Below are positions 11,241 to 22,151 of a stretch of DNA of 64,000 bases, piece by piece. Numbering within the stretch: the stretch's first letter is position 1; every line of letters starts with the position of its first letter. The notes beneath the pieces are model-generated. The model was not told the origin of the DNA, searched no databases, and worked only from the letters and a program-made list of their open reading frames with translations. The stretch lies in assembly GCA_032158295.1 (NCBI GenBank), contig CM063247.1, positions 23,287,876-23,351,875 on the forward strand, in the 5' to 3' direction. Source of the stretch: Pycnopodia helianthoides. Taxonomy: Eukaryota > Echinodermata > Asteroidea > Forcipulatida > Asteriidae. Both the position numbers and the translations under genes were made by a program.

Positions 11241-11310
11241 CTTTTTTTTTTTTTTTATTAAAAAAAATAAAAATTTTGTCTCCTCTCCCACCACCCTCCC
11301 TCCATCTCTC

Positions 11311-11440
11311 CTCTCGGTGTCGTCCCCTCCACGTGGCCTCCCCCTCCGCCTGTCCTCTCGGTGTCGTCCCCTCCTCGTGGCCTCGCCTCCTGTGGGTCTC
11401 CTCCTCGTGGCCTCGCCTCCTGTGGGTCTCCTCTTCGTGC
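11311..11440. repeat. Pyrimidine-rich tandem repeats (46-bp and 30-bp units)
   Basis: ctctcggtgtcgtcccctcc recurs 46 bp apart (11311, 11357). A 30-bp unit, ctcctcgtggcctcgcctcc plus tgtgggtctc, is then repeated at 11371 and 11401 with a partial third copy. ORFs on both strands here are low-complexity artefacts. Confidence 0.75.
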
Positions 11441-11487
11441 GCCGTTCACCTGTAATACAATCATAGAAACAAACAGAGTTAATGCCT

Positions 11488-11562
11488 ATATCGGGGCTCG
11501 AACCGCGTACCTTGCCTTCACGTTCCCATGGCCTTATCCTCTTGGCCACCGCTAGACTGTGC
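11488..11562 (-). mobile_element. tRNA-like SINE head (Pol III box A and box B)
   Basis: The minus strand reads a box A-like gtggccaagaggataagg and, about 35 nt later, a box B-like ggttcgagccccg. Spacing fits a tRNA, but the ends do not pair as an acceptor stem, so it is a tRNA-derived element rather than a functional tRNA. Confidence 0.5.
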
Positions 11563-12590
11563 TTATTTCGAATTTATGGACCTGATGAATATTAGAACCA
11601 CGTATTGTATAGTAATACACAGTAATGCTTGTAAAATATTTGCATATAAATAGCGCCCTCTGTTGGTTGAAAATGTCCAGTGGCCTACTGGAAAAAAAAA
11701 TGTGTTTGCTGTTTTTAAAGAGGTGAAAAATGTATGTTTCAAATAAATTGTTTGTTGTTTTTGACGAAATTAAAAAGAGTGTTTTCTCTGTATACTTTTT
11801 TTAAACTTAAAGTATTAATTAAGTATAATTTTAAATAAAATTTTACCCTACAGTCCCAACCCCAAACCCAACTATATTGAGCAGTCAAATTCGCTTATAA
11901 AATTAAAGACAACATTAGAAAGAACACATGGTACAAGTATATTTAATTCATATTCTCAATTTTTTTATTATAAAAATATAATATTTTAAAAGAGTCATTT
12001 TCAATACAAAATTGACAAAAATTAAAAAGCAACATTTTTTAACACTCGACAAGATTCAAAAGATGAAAATAAATTAAGAGAAAATAACGAAAAGTTTTTT
12101 GCATCATATGGTTGAGCACACTGTAGTGCTAATTTTCAGTAATAATACCAAAAAGGCGAGGGAGTTTATCCCTTCCAGTCTCGCTTTGGTTACAAAACAT
12201 TGATTAGCAAATAACAAGATAGCTACACATGACCATTACTTTAGATATATTATTGTCATTTATCATATTATTTTTCTTGGAATGACAGAATAATCACAAG
12301 TTTTCTAATTCTCACAAAACAACAGTTGTATTAATTTAATATGTAAACATTCAATACATTCAAAGATAATATTTTAATTTTATTTTTGAAGATAGGTTTT
12401 ATCAGGAAAGTACATCAGGCTTAAAAAAAAAAGTAGTTTCCTGTAACATGCTAGAAAAAGAGGGTCAGTAGGCGAGGGAGAAAAACAAATTTTGGGACAT
12501 GTTTTTTACATGTGCACATCAATAAATAAAAAAGTTGACCTGAAGCCTGCAATTATTTTGTTATTTACTCATTTTGCAGAGTGGGATATG
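11563..12590. other. AT-rich non-coding stretch
   Basis: No gene seen. A near-consensus CTCF-like core lies at 11653-11666 on the minus strand (ccaacagagggcgc). The rest is poly(A/T)-rich, with no terminal repeats recognised. Confidence 0.4.
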
Positions 12591-12599
12591 AATACACTG

Positions 12600-13240
12600 T
12601 AACAAATTCAAACAATTTGGTGGTCACAGTTGGGCCAAACTAAAAGTAAGTTATGTTCCTGCTACACTAAAACTTAATAAAATAAAAAGTAGGTGGCTGG
12701 TGGCAATACTTTTCTTTCAGTCGGGCCAGACAAATAGTTAATAATGTTTCTTAACACAATGACAAAAAAGAGCTGTTAGGTGGACATCATGTTTTTTTAA
12801 CAGTTAGGCCAAACAAGTTTACCATAATACACTTTTTTAAACTAAGTAGGTGGTCAACAAGTTTTTTCAGTGTTATTTTGTTGTAAACTAAGTAAAAATA
12901 AGTGGGGAAAAGTTTATACAAGTCCCAAAGGGAGACTTGGTGCTAAGCAAGATTTCAACTAAATAAAGATAAGCGGGGAATGGCAAGTTTAAACAAGTCA
13001 AACAGGAAGACTTGGTGCTAAGCAAGATTATCAACTAAGTAAAGATAAGCGGGAAGGCAAGTTTTACAAGTCCTATAAGGGAGACTTGGTGCTAAGCAAG
13101 ATTATCAACTAATGAAGATAAGCGGGAGGCACGTTTAAACAAGTCCCATAGGAAGACTTGGTGCTAAGCAAGATTATCAACTGAGTAAAGACAAGCGGGG
13201 AAGGCACGTTTATACAAGTCTCATAAGGAGACTTGGTGTG
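12600..13240. repeat. Tandem array of about 75-bp units bordering the telomere-like block
   Basis: Five clear units from 12895: gtttaaacaagtcccatagg, agacttggtgctaagcaaga, ttatcaactaagtaaagata, agcgggg. Before that (12600-12895) weaker copies share taggtggtc and ggccaaacaa. It ends abruptly where gattaggttagattag begins. Confidence 0.75.
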
Positions 13241-13241
13241 C

Positions 13242-16200
13242 TAGATTAGGTTAGATTAGATTAGATTAGGGTTACAGTTAGGGTTAGGGTTAAGGTTTAG
13301 GCTGTGTTTAGGGTTAGGCTTTAAGTTAGGGTTAGAGTTAGGGTTTAGGCTATGTTTAGGGTTAGGCTTTAAGTTAGGGTTAGAGTTAGGGTTTAGGCTA
13401 TGTTTAGGGTTAGGCTTTAAGTTAGGGTTAGAGTTAGGGTTTAGGCTATGTTTAGGGTTAGGCTTTAAGTTAGGGTTTAGGCTATGTTTAGGGTTAGGCT
13501 TTAAGTAGGTGTAGTTAGGTTAGCAGTTATAGGTTAGGTTAGAGTTAAGTCAAGGGTATGGGTTAGGATTAGCGTAATAGTTAGGGTTAGGGTTATGGTT
13601 TAGGGTTAGGGTTTGAACTAGGGTTAGGTTTAGAGTTACAGTTAGGTTAGGTTTGGTTAGGGTTAGTGTAAAGGTTACAGTTAGAGTTAGGTTAGGGGTT
13701 AGGGATAGGGTTGTTTAGGTTAATGATTAAAAAAATTACAAAATTTTTTTCTTCTTTTTAACATCCTTTCAGTTCCAATTTTAACTAATTGAAAAGACTA
13801 GATAGACAACAAAGTTACACAACCGATTTGATAATGGGTTAAGGTCAGGGTTGGAAATGGGTTAGGATTGAAAAAGAGGTTAGGGTTAGAGGCGAAAATG
13901 GGGTTAGGGTTAGGGTTGAAAATGGGGTTGGGGTTAGGGTTAAGGTTGAAAACGGGTAAGGGTTAAGGTTGGAAATGGGGTTAGGTTTAGGATTCGAGCT
14001 GGAAATGGGGTTAGGGTTAAGGTTGGAAATGGGTTAGGGTTAGGTTTGGAAATGGGGTTAGGTTTAGGATTAAGGTTAGAAATGGGGTTAGGGTTACGGT
14101 TGGAAATGGGGTTAGGTTGGGGTTATGGTTTAGGTTGAAAATGGCGTTAGGGTTAAGGTTGAAAATGGATATGGGGTTAAGATTAAGGTTGGAAATGGGC
14201 GTTGGGGTTAGGGTTTGAGGTGGGGTATGGTTTAAGGTTGTAAATGGGGTTAGGGTTACGGTTGGAAATGGGGTTAGTGTTTGAAATGGGGTTAGGGTTA
14301 GGATTAGGGTTGGAAAAGGACAAAAGTTTAAAAAAAGAAGAGGATTAAGGTTAGGATTGAAAATGGGTTTAGGGTTCATGTTGTAAATGGGGTTTGGGTT
14401 GGAAATGGGATTAGGATTAGGGTCCGGTTTGGAAATGGGTTAAGGGCTTAGGGTTGGAAATGGGTTAGGGTTAGGGTCGGACTTGGGGTAAAGGTCAGGG
14501 TTGTAAACTGAGGGTTAGGGTTGGAGATGGGGTAAGGGTTGAGGTTGGAAATGGTAGGGTTAGGTTTGAAATGGGTAGGTTTAAATAAGGTTAGAAATTG
14601 GGTTAGGGTTACGGTTGGAAATGGGGTTAGGTTGGGTTATGGTTTAGGTTGAAAATGGCCATAGGGTTAAGGTTGAAAATGGATATGGGGTTAAGGTTAA
14701 GGTTGGAAATGGGGTTGCGGTTAGGATTAGAAATGGGGTTAAGGTTATGGTTGGAAGCAGGGTTGGGTTCAGGGTTTGAGGTGGGGTTAGGGTTAAGTTG
14801 GAAATGGGGTTAGTTAGGGTTAGAGTAGGAATTGTGGTGAGTGCTAGGGTTAGAAATGGGGTCAGGGTTAAGGTTGGAGATGGGGTTAGGGTTAAGGTTG
14901 TAAATGGGGTTAGGGTTAAGTTGGAAATGGGGTTAGTGTTGGAAATGGGGTTAGTGTTGGAAATGGGGTTAGGGTTGGAAATGGGGTTAGGGTTAGGATT
15001 AGGGTTGGAAAAGGGATTAGGGTTTTTAAAAAAGGGATTAGGGTTAGGTTTTGAAATGGAGTTAGGGTTTGGGTTGTAAATGGGGTTAGGGTCCGGTTTC
15101 GAAATGGGGTAAGGGTTTAGGGTTGGAAATGGGTGTAGGGTCAGTGTTTGTTATAGGGTTACGATTTGGGTAGGAAATGGGGTTAGGGTTAGGGTTGGAC
15201 TTGGGGATAGGGTTAGGGTCGGACTTGGGGATAGGGTTAGGTTGTCAAATGAGGTTAGGTTTAGGGTTGGAGATGGGGTAAGGGTTGAGGTTGGAGATGG
15301 ATTAGGGTTAGGTTTGGAAATGGGGTTAGGTTTAGGATTAAGGTTAGAAATGGGGTTTGGGTTACGGTTGGAAATGGGGTTAGGTTGGGGTTATGGTTTA
15401 GGTTGAAAATGGCCATAGGGTTAAGGTTGAAAATGGATATGGGGTTAAGGTTAAGGTTGGAAATGGGGTTGGGGTTAGGATTAGAAATGGGGTTAAGGTT
15501 ATGGTTGGAAGCGGGGTTGGGGTCAGGGATTGAAAGGGGTTAGGGTTAAGTTGGAAATGGGGTTAGTTAGGGTTAGAGTAGGAATTGTGGTGAGTGTTAG
15601 GGTTGGAAATGGGGTCAAGGTTAGGGTTGGAAATGGGGTTAGGGTTAGGTTGGAAATGGGTTAGTGTTGGAAATGGGGTTAGGGTTATGGTTGGAAATGG
15701 GGTTAGGTTGGGGTTATGGTTTAGGTTGAAAATGGCCATAGGGTTAAGGTTGAAAATGAATATGGGGTTAAGGTTAAGGATGGAAATGGGGTTGGAGTTA
15801 GGATTAGAAATGGGGTTAGTTATGGTTGGAAGCACGGTTGGGCTTCAGGGTTTGAGGTGGGGTTAGGGTTAAGTTGGAAATGGGGTTAGTTAGGGTTAGA
15901 GTAGGAATTGTGGTGAGTGTTAGAGTTGGAAATGGGTCAGGGTTAGGTTGGATGTGGGGTTAGGGTTTAGGTTGTAAATGGCGTTAGGGTTACGGTTGGA
16001 AATGGGGTTAGTGTTGGAAATGGGGTTGTTGGGTTAGGGTTAGGATTAGGGTTGGAAAAGGGATTAGGGTTACAAAAAAAGAGATTAGGGTTAGGTTTTA
16101 AAATGGGGTTAGGGTTCGGGTTGTAAATGGTTGGGTTTGGGTTGGAAATGGGATTAGGGTTAGGGTCCGGTTTGGAAATGGGGTAAGGGTTTCAGGGTTA

Positions 16201-17250
16201 AAATGGGTGTTAGGGTTATAGGGTTGTTAAAATGAGGTTAGGGTTAGGTGATTGGAGATTGGGGTAAGGGATTGGGTTGGTGAGATGGGGTAGTATGGGT
16301 TAGGTTATTGGAAATGGGGTTAGGTTTAGGATTAAGGTTAGAAATGGGGTTAAGGTTTTTGTTGGAAATGGGGTTAGGTTGGGGTTATGGTTTAGGTTGA
16401 AAATGGCCATAGGGTTAAGGTTGAAAATGGATATGGGGGTTAAGGTTAAGGTTGGAAATGGGGTTGGGTTAGGATTGGAAATGGGGTTAAGGTTATGGTT
16501 GGAAGCGGGGTTGGGGTTTAGGGTTGAAATGGGGTTAGGGTTAAGTTGGAAATGGGGTTAGTTAGGGTTAGAGTAGGGATTGTGGTGAGTGTTAGAGTTT
16601 GGAAATGGGGTCATTGTTAGGGTTGGAAATGGGGTTAGGGTTAAGGTTGTAAATGGGGTTGGGGTTACGGTTGGAAATGGGGTTAGTGTTGGAAATGGGG
16701 TTAGTGTTAGAATTAGGGTTGGAAAAGGGATTAGGGTTAAAAAAAAAGGGATTAGGGTTAGGTTTTGAAATGGGGTTAGTGTACGGGTTGTAAATGGGGT
16801 TTGGGTTTGGGTTGGAAGTGGGGTTAGGGTTAGCGTCAGGTTTTGAAATGGGGTAAGGGTTTAGAGTTGGAAATGGGGTTAGGGTTAGTGTTTGTTTTAG
16901 GGTATGATTAGGGTAGGAAATGGGTTAGGGTTAGGGTCGTACTTAGGGTTAGGTTAGGGTTAGGGTTAGGGTTGTAGAATGAGGTTAGGGTAAGGGTTGG
17001 AGATGGGGCAAGGGTTGAGGTTGGAAACGGGGTTAGAGTAAGGGTCGGAAATGGGGTTAGGGTAAGTGTTAGGGTTAGGGTCTACCTAGGGTTAGGGTTA
17101 GGGTTGTAGAATGAGGTTAGGGTAAGGGTTAGAGATGGGGCAAGGGTTGAGGTTGGAAATGGGGTTAGAGTAAGGGTCGGAAATGGGGTTAGTGTTGGAA
17201 ATGGGGTTAGGGTAAGTGTTAATGTTGAAATTTAGGTTAGGGTTAGGGTT
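13242..17250 (+). repeat. 4-kb degenerate telomere-like (TTAGGG-derived) array with higher-order repeats
   Basis: Starts with ttagattaga and ttagggttaggg. A 48-bp unit with aggctatgtttagggttagg repeats about four times (13340-13500). A non-telomeric gap at 13730-13840 splits the array. The second part mixes ggttagggtt with ggttggaaatggggttag, and a 150-bp block (ggttatggtttaggttgaaa, aatggccatagggttaag) recurs near 14110, 14630, 15390, 15710 and 16380. All G-rich repeats lie on the plus strand. ORFs here are repeat translations. It is an internal telomere-like or subtelomeric satellite, not a functional telomere end. Confidence 0.85.
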
Positions 17251-17769
17251 GAAAAGTTTGGTTAGGAAAGAAGATGATGTACACGAAATAATTAGGCTCG
17301 GGTCAGCACAAGAACTTTGTTTCATTTATTTCTTGAACAAAAGATGGTCCGAGGGATTTTCTGGTGGGTGAGTGTAATGGAAAACACATTTTATTGAGGG
17401 GGCATTTGGAGAAACCTTATTTTGAGCATGTTCACGTAAACTTATTTCAATTAAAGCAATAGGTGGCAGCTTCACATATTTACAAGTATAAAACACTAAA
17501 AAATCACATAGATGTATCCAAGTGACCTTTGTATCCCCCCTCGTAACTTGGAAGGTACCATGCATCTATTGCACTCAGCAACCACTATTCACTCATCAGT
17601 GACATCTTCAACCACTTGTTTTTTTACAACCCAAGCTAAAGCCTGCGTGCATTGCTTACACAATTTTTGTACGAGCAGTGGCAAGAAAAATTTGTCTCCT
17701 TGATTCATCTATATTTTTCGCTCCCCCCCAAATAAATTCTACCATTATTATAAACAAAGGATTCTAATA

Positions 17770-17952
17770 CTAAGCCTTGGTTTCTATACCCTTGACAGCA
17801 TCAGCGAAACCTACACGGTTGTTCTCTTGATCAAACTTGGAGTAGCATTTGCCATGAAGATGTCACCGAGGATCCAAAGAAGGCCCAGGCTTTTAGAGAT
17901 GTCCTATTCCGATAAATCCACTCAGGCAAATTGTCTCTCCCATCTCAGTTTC
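17770..17952 (-). pseudogene. Aspartic protease (cathepsin D/pepsin family) last exon, two compensating frameshifts
   Basis: A pyrimidine-rich acceptor (tcttcttgcatattag) is followed by a frame reading ETICLSGFIGI, then after an extra base WILGDIFM, then after a missing base GKCYSKFDQENNRVGFADA, ending in TAG at 17770-17772. These are the C-terminal hallmarks of pepsin-like proteases: the last Cys of the C-lobe disulfide, the W-I-L-G-D strand and the F-D-x-x-x-N-R-V-G-F-A terminus. Entry phase 0 fits the exon at 18265-18320. The +1 and -1 shifts lie about 50 bp apart, so this is a pseudogene or an assembly error. Family members act in lysosomes or the gut. A poly(A) signal AATAAA occurs on the minus strand near 17326. 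Confidence 0.75.
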
Positions 17953-18264
17953 CTAATATGCAAGAAGAAAAGAAGATTATTTACACCAGTTATATTCCAG
18001 AAGAAGACACAGGAGTACAAACCAGCACTTCTCAGAGCCACTATGGCCCCTTAAGCAGTTATTGGCCTGTCAGGGCAAACGAGCAAACCACGAGGCAATC
18101 TTGAGCCTGCTTGAACTGTACCCGACCTGTCCCAAAAGTTTGGTCATACATAATTCATTCAAGAAAAAGGTGAGCATGATTTCCAGTTGTAGTACCAGTT
18201 TGACCAAACAAAAACCCCAAAGTTGGACTTGGATGGATTTGGGTTAATTCTTTCTCATTATTAC

Positions 18265-18320
18265 CTTCGAGACATAGTCATTTGGTGTCAGAACAAAGTC
18301 TTTTCCATTGATGGTGTACA
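18265..18320 (-). CDS. Aspartic protease penultimate exon
   Basis: Acceptor cttttcttttgtag, 56 nt, donor AAG|GTAATA. The frame reads YTINGKDFVLTPNDYVSK, matching the C-lobe segment of cathepsin D-like proteases just before the conserved C-L-S-G-F stretch. Exit phase 0 joins the last exon directly. Entry is phase 1. Exons carrying the two catalytic D-T-G motifs were not found upstream, so the gene is either split by long introns or truncated. Confidence 0.7.
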
Positions 18321-18665
18321 CTACAAAAGAAAAGACATTTACAGATTTAAAACTAGACATAATTGCATTTGTGCACAAATGCCAAGCTGTTTTTCAAATA
18401 ACATTTTCAAATAAAAAATTTACAAGAACTTATATCTAACAACATACCAAGTTTCAACATGATCACACTAACACATCGGGAGATATACGACTTCAAAAAA
18501 GGCACCTCTAATGCCGCGTCACGTGACCCCCGATGACGTCATTGATCTGAAACTTCACACATATGATAGCTGCCTGACGATCAACATTGTGTAAATTTTG
18601 AAGTGATTACACAAAACTTCTCACACACATCTTCAAACAGTCCATTTTGAACAGTTTTCAAACTG

Positions 18666-18679
18666 CCACTAGAGGGCGC
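18666..18679 (+). promoter_or_regulatory. CTCF-like motif
   Basis: CCACTAGAGGGCGC fits every position of the bilaterian CTCF core consensus CCASYAGRKGGCRS. Binding was not tested. Confidence 0.45.
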
Positions 18680-18788
18680 TCACGTGTATCATGACAGCAT
18701 CAGTATTTTTCTTAAATGCAAACCCTTGCCAGACACTTACATTGTTGAAAGCATTTTCATAACATTCAGCATTTTTTAATTACAAGGC

Positions 18789-18810
18789 ACTTCCGGTTTT
18801 GACCGGAAGT
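18789..18810. promoter_or_regulatory. Inverted pair of ETS-type sites (ACTTCCGGT / ACCGGAAGT)
   Basis: A 9-bp perfect inverted repeat around a TTTG spacer. CCGGAAGT is the ETS/GABPA core. It lies among CRE motifs and a CTCF-like site. It may equally be a mobile-element hairpin. Confidence 0.35.
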
Positions 18811-19206
18811 AGAGATCATGTGAGGTCACGCACACTGAATAAAATGAAGACCTAATTTATCCCTATACAATCCCATAAACAGAAACCTACGGTCTCTTGT
18901 GGTTGATTTGATACAGATTTTCAAACATTTAAAATAGAAACCTTTAAGGTGACGTCACGTAACAGGTGATGACGTCATCATGACATCATTTGTTTTTTTG
19001 GGTCATTATTGCACCCATGCCTTTCATCACTGAAAGTTTCATTGCACTGTGCTGTGCTGTGCTGTGAAACAGCTAAAAAAGGTGACATTAACTGTGAATG
19101 ACAACTTCATTACTACTTAGTTATCTGTTTAAAGAAAAGTATTTGCTGCAAATTACAGAGGCCAGTTTAAATCCTGATTTGAAACTGGCCTCCTGTCATA
19201 GGCCAT

Positions 19207-19345
19207 GCTTGATGGTCTAATGGTAAAAATAGATGCTCTAGAATGTGGGGGTCTTGAGTTAAATTCCCCGGAGTAGGATGCATTTGGAATTTATTTTACA
19301 GAAGTCTGAAAAGCACTGAGTATACAGTGCTTATGACACATTGAC
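19207..19345 (+). mobile_element. tRNA-derived SINE (degenerate)
   Basis: The box A-like tgatggtctaatggt is followed by a degraded box B (gagttaaattcccc) and the tail cactgagtatacagtgctta. The same tail occurs in the better-preserved copy at 38350-38540. Confidence 0.55.
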
Positions 19346-19419
19346 TGTAAAGGTAAAAACAGAAGAATATTCTTTATCAAGGTGCAATTGTTCAATCTAT
19401 TAAACCTTTCAATACTTAC

Positions 19420-19470
19420 CTCTACTTTGATGAGATCGACAAGAGATGCAGCTTCGACCAAGGTGTTAAT
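19420..19470 (-). CDS. Possible small exon between strong splice sites (perhaps FLAD1)
   Basis: The acceptor is weak (gtgtaatag); the donor GAG|GTAAGT is strong. 17 codons, phase 0 at both ends (INTLVEAASLVDLIKVE). The upstream FLAD1 exon at 20867-20943 also exits in phase 0, and FAD synthases have a segment of similar flavour after the F-P-G-I-P motif. Similarity is weak, so identity is a guess. Confidence 0.2.
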
Positions 19471-19479
19471 CTATTACAC

Positions 19480-20866
19480 CTCTTTTGTAGGCCCGGCCAA
19501 AAGAGAGGTCCATTGTTACAGATTGCTTGGCAACCAGCCGTCCAAACCAATCAAATTGCAGAACTTTCCTTCCTAGCGAGCATTTTCTCTGTCCATCGGT
19601 AATCCTGTAGTTGTAAGTAACAGAAAATTGTGATTTGAAGATTTGGGTAGGGGCTAAAAGGGGAGGAACAAACAAGTAGCAATATAACAACCCACAAGCA
19701 TTGTAAGAGTCTACAGGCAAAAACAAGAAGCTTTTGTCAGGAAGCAAGAAAAAACGTTGCTGCGTTGACATTATAGTTCAATACTTAACTTCTCACTTAA
19801 CAACTGGTTCTTTTCAGAACACCCACACTAATCAAAGGAGATTTTTCCAGTTTTACTAAAGCCAAGGAAAATAAGTAACACGTTTCTTGCCGGACTTTTT
19901 AAAAAGAAGGAGGAGGCAGGATTTTACTATTTACTATTTTTCAATTTTTTGCTGTTTTTCAATTTTTTTCCAAGATGGCCACCATGCTAAAAATGGCTGG
20001 CCAATTAGGTATATTTATTCACAGATATTGTGCTATTTGAGTACACTGATGCAATGTATGAAAAAACAAATGACTTGTATCATTTTAGTTCACTTACTAA
20101 CACACATATTTGTGTTCTTCCGCATGTAAAAATAGTAAATTTAAAGCAACAAATTTGTCAAAGAAAAAAATGAAAATCAGCCGTTCTTTGCGACATTGCT
20201 AGGTGCCCTGGGCAATAAAGGTGTTAGGTGGTTCATGGAGGAAGTTCGCCTACCTTGCCATAAAACGAAGTGCTCGGAACCAAAATGCACAGTAAGCTAC
20301 ATGTAGGCGCAGCTTCCAGTCAGTTTGTATTTTCTTAACATGCAGCTAGCGTGCTACACAATACGAAGCTGAAGTGCACCAATTTTAGCGACTAGAATAT
20401 AAAGTAATACTACAAAAAGCATCGGGCTCAAATACTTAATAATTACTTAACCGCTAGTTTAAAACCAAATCAACACACTTTAGTTCCCATTCATACCTTT
20501 CCCCTAAAAATATCCAAAAACCCGTAAAAATTGAGAACAAATATGACAGTTTAGCCTCAGCTCACCTCAAGAATGTCTATGCATGTAGAAAAACAATGAC
20601 ATGCAAGTTTTAAACTTGCGCGCTTTAGTTTCAAACTATTGCACGCAACTTTCAAACTTTCGCAAAATAATTTTTACGACCTACCGAATTTGCACGCTTC
20701 GCGCAAACCTGATAGCGCCCTCTTTGACAAAAAGGTGGCAGTCTATGTTTAAAAACACTTCTGACTGTGTTTATATCAAACGTTTAAACATGGCCATGTA
20801 ATGTCCGCTCGACAAATCAGAATGGGTTAATACTTTAAAAAAGAACTGTCTGTTCTCTCTACCAAC
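19480..20866. other. Intronic/repetitive stretch
   Basis: No confident exon. 20590-20660 contains repeated ttttaaacttgcgcg-like motifs, and a gcgccctctttgacaaaa motif lies near 20714. A long open frame on the minus strand at 19466-19771 looks like a repeat translation. Confidence 0.35.
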
Positions 20867-20943
20867 CTTGAGGGACAGGAAAGCTCTCGTCAGGAGTTGA
20901 GGTATACCAGGGAAGATGTAGACATTTCGAACACAGATCAATC
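20867..20943 (-). CDS. FLAD1: FAD synthase (FLAD1-like), molybdopterin-binding domain exon
   Basis: Minus-strand acceptor cattcataccag, then 77 nt reading GA plus 25 codons that include VRNVYIFPGIPQLL and end in phase 0 at donor GTTGGT. The V-R-N-V-Y-x-F-P-G-I-P-x-L-L string is characteristic of the N-terminal MoCF/molybdopterin-binding-like domain of animal FAD synthase, which makes FAD from FMN and ATP. Entry phase is 1. No other exon is certain: the upstream G-P-T-H-D-D motif and the PAPS-reductase-like catalytic domain were not seen. This may be a gene with very long introns or an isolated fragment. The donor is weaker than usual. Confidence 0.65.
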
Positions 20944-21095
20944 CTGGTATGAATGTTGCTCACCAGTCTTGAGATTCAAAGGGTATAAAAGCCTCACTGA
21001 CTGGGGAACCTACATGTAGTTACAAAATGCACAGGATAAAATAATGTCAATAACATTAATAACAATAACAATAAATCAAAATTTATAAACCAACT

Positions 21096-21399
21096 GGGCC
21101 CAATTTCACAGCGCTGCTTAACCGCCAATTCTGTGCTTACTGCACGAATTTATATTTCATAGCGATGCTAACCCTTAGAACACGAAAAGGCATGCTAACC
21201 TCCCGGTGCTTACTGCACAAAAATGAATGACGTATCAATGCAAAATATAGGCCTAGGCCTACATGGTGAACGCACAAGATGACCGCCTTATTTTCTTGCT
21301 AACATGTGAAATACTCTTAAATGCTTTTAAAGCAAAATTTTCTGCTACAGTTAGCACGAAAATTTGCTTACTGTTAAGCAGTGCTATGAACTTGGGCCC
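21096..21399. mobile_element. GGGCCCAATTTCA palindromic MITE, copy 1
   Basis: Starts gggcccaatttcacagcgct and ends agtgctatgaacttgggccc; the ends are inverted repeats. Internal gcttactgcac motifs repeat. Other copies: 25006, 25832, 29143, 29338 and a copy split by another insertion at 57841/59503. Confidence 0.75.
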
Positions 21400-22151
21400 A
21401 GATGCAATGCCTCAAAGTGCTGACAGAAAAATTCAGTTAACAACAAGCAAAATACAAAAAGTACAACCATAGAGCAAGGACTAAATAAAGGTAAGATAAA
21501 GTTATAAATTTGATCAAGTCATGAACCCATCGGTTCCAAAGCCCATTCAGGAAGTTGTCAAACTTTGTAGGAATAGGATATGGCAGTGCTGCATGCAGCG
21601 CAGGTACAAATCAATGGGCCAGACATGCATGAGGGGTAAAATTTCCATATCCAACTCAACTGCCTATTTAATCGATCTTTATGAAATAAAATAGTGAAAG
21701 TGTCTTATTTACTCCATTAAGATATTTATTGTTTTTTTGTTGGAAATGTGCGTTGGTAACATCAATGATATCATTCAATGAATCATGAACGAGTGAAAAA
21801 GTGGCAGTCTAAATTTTCAAAACTATGGACATTTTTCTGGGCTAGAACTTTAACTTTATTATAGTAAAAATTTCCTTTTTTCAAATATATTTAAAATTAT
21901 ACATCAAATTAAAGGTCTCTTCAGGAGAAATTCAATGGTGCAAACGCCACTGTCATAGGTGCTTTTGTTAATGAGTTATGCCTTTCAAAAAATACCATAC
22001 ACGAGGTTCTCTTCTGGTCGCCTACTATGAGGTAAAAAGATTGTTAAATTAAGACCCCCCAGACGGCTAAAGCATTTCAGCCCTATCTCTAACGCGCACT
22101 CAAGGGTTAAAAAATTAGGTTTTACCGAGTACCGTGATTGAATTAAAACCT

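Larger units (their letters stand above)
18534..18977. promoter_or_regulatory. Three perfect CRE octamers (TGACGTCA) within 444 bp
   Basis: TGACGTCA occurs at 18534-18541, 18950-18957 and 18970-18977. Flanking sequence looks repetitive (gacgtcattgatctgaaact), so the motifs may come with a mobile element. CREB/ATF binding is inferred from the consensus only. Confidence 0.4.

Noticed and set aside
11230..11555. Overlapping ORFs on both strands
   Set aside because: Low-complexity pyrimidine tandem repeats and poly(A/T); nothing protein-like.
11488..11562. Functional tRNA gene
   Set aside because: Box A and box B are present, but acceptor and anticodon arms do not pair; more like a SINE head.
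12895..13240. CRISPR array
   Set aside because: Units are direct tandem copies with no unique spacers, and the DNA is eukaryotic.
13242..17250. A true chromosome end
   Set aside because: Repeats are degenerate and followed by 47 kb of unique and gene-bearing DNA, so it is internal in this assembly.
14017..17325. Long repetitive ORFs on both strands (NPNLNP-type and GLGLEMGL-type peptides)
   Set aside because: They are translations of the telomere-like array; open frames follow from the period of the repeat.
19466..19771. A 101-codon minus-strand ORF as a host exon
   Set aside because: No family motif, and acceptor and donor phases do not agree with either neighbour; composition resembles a repeat.
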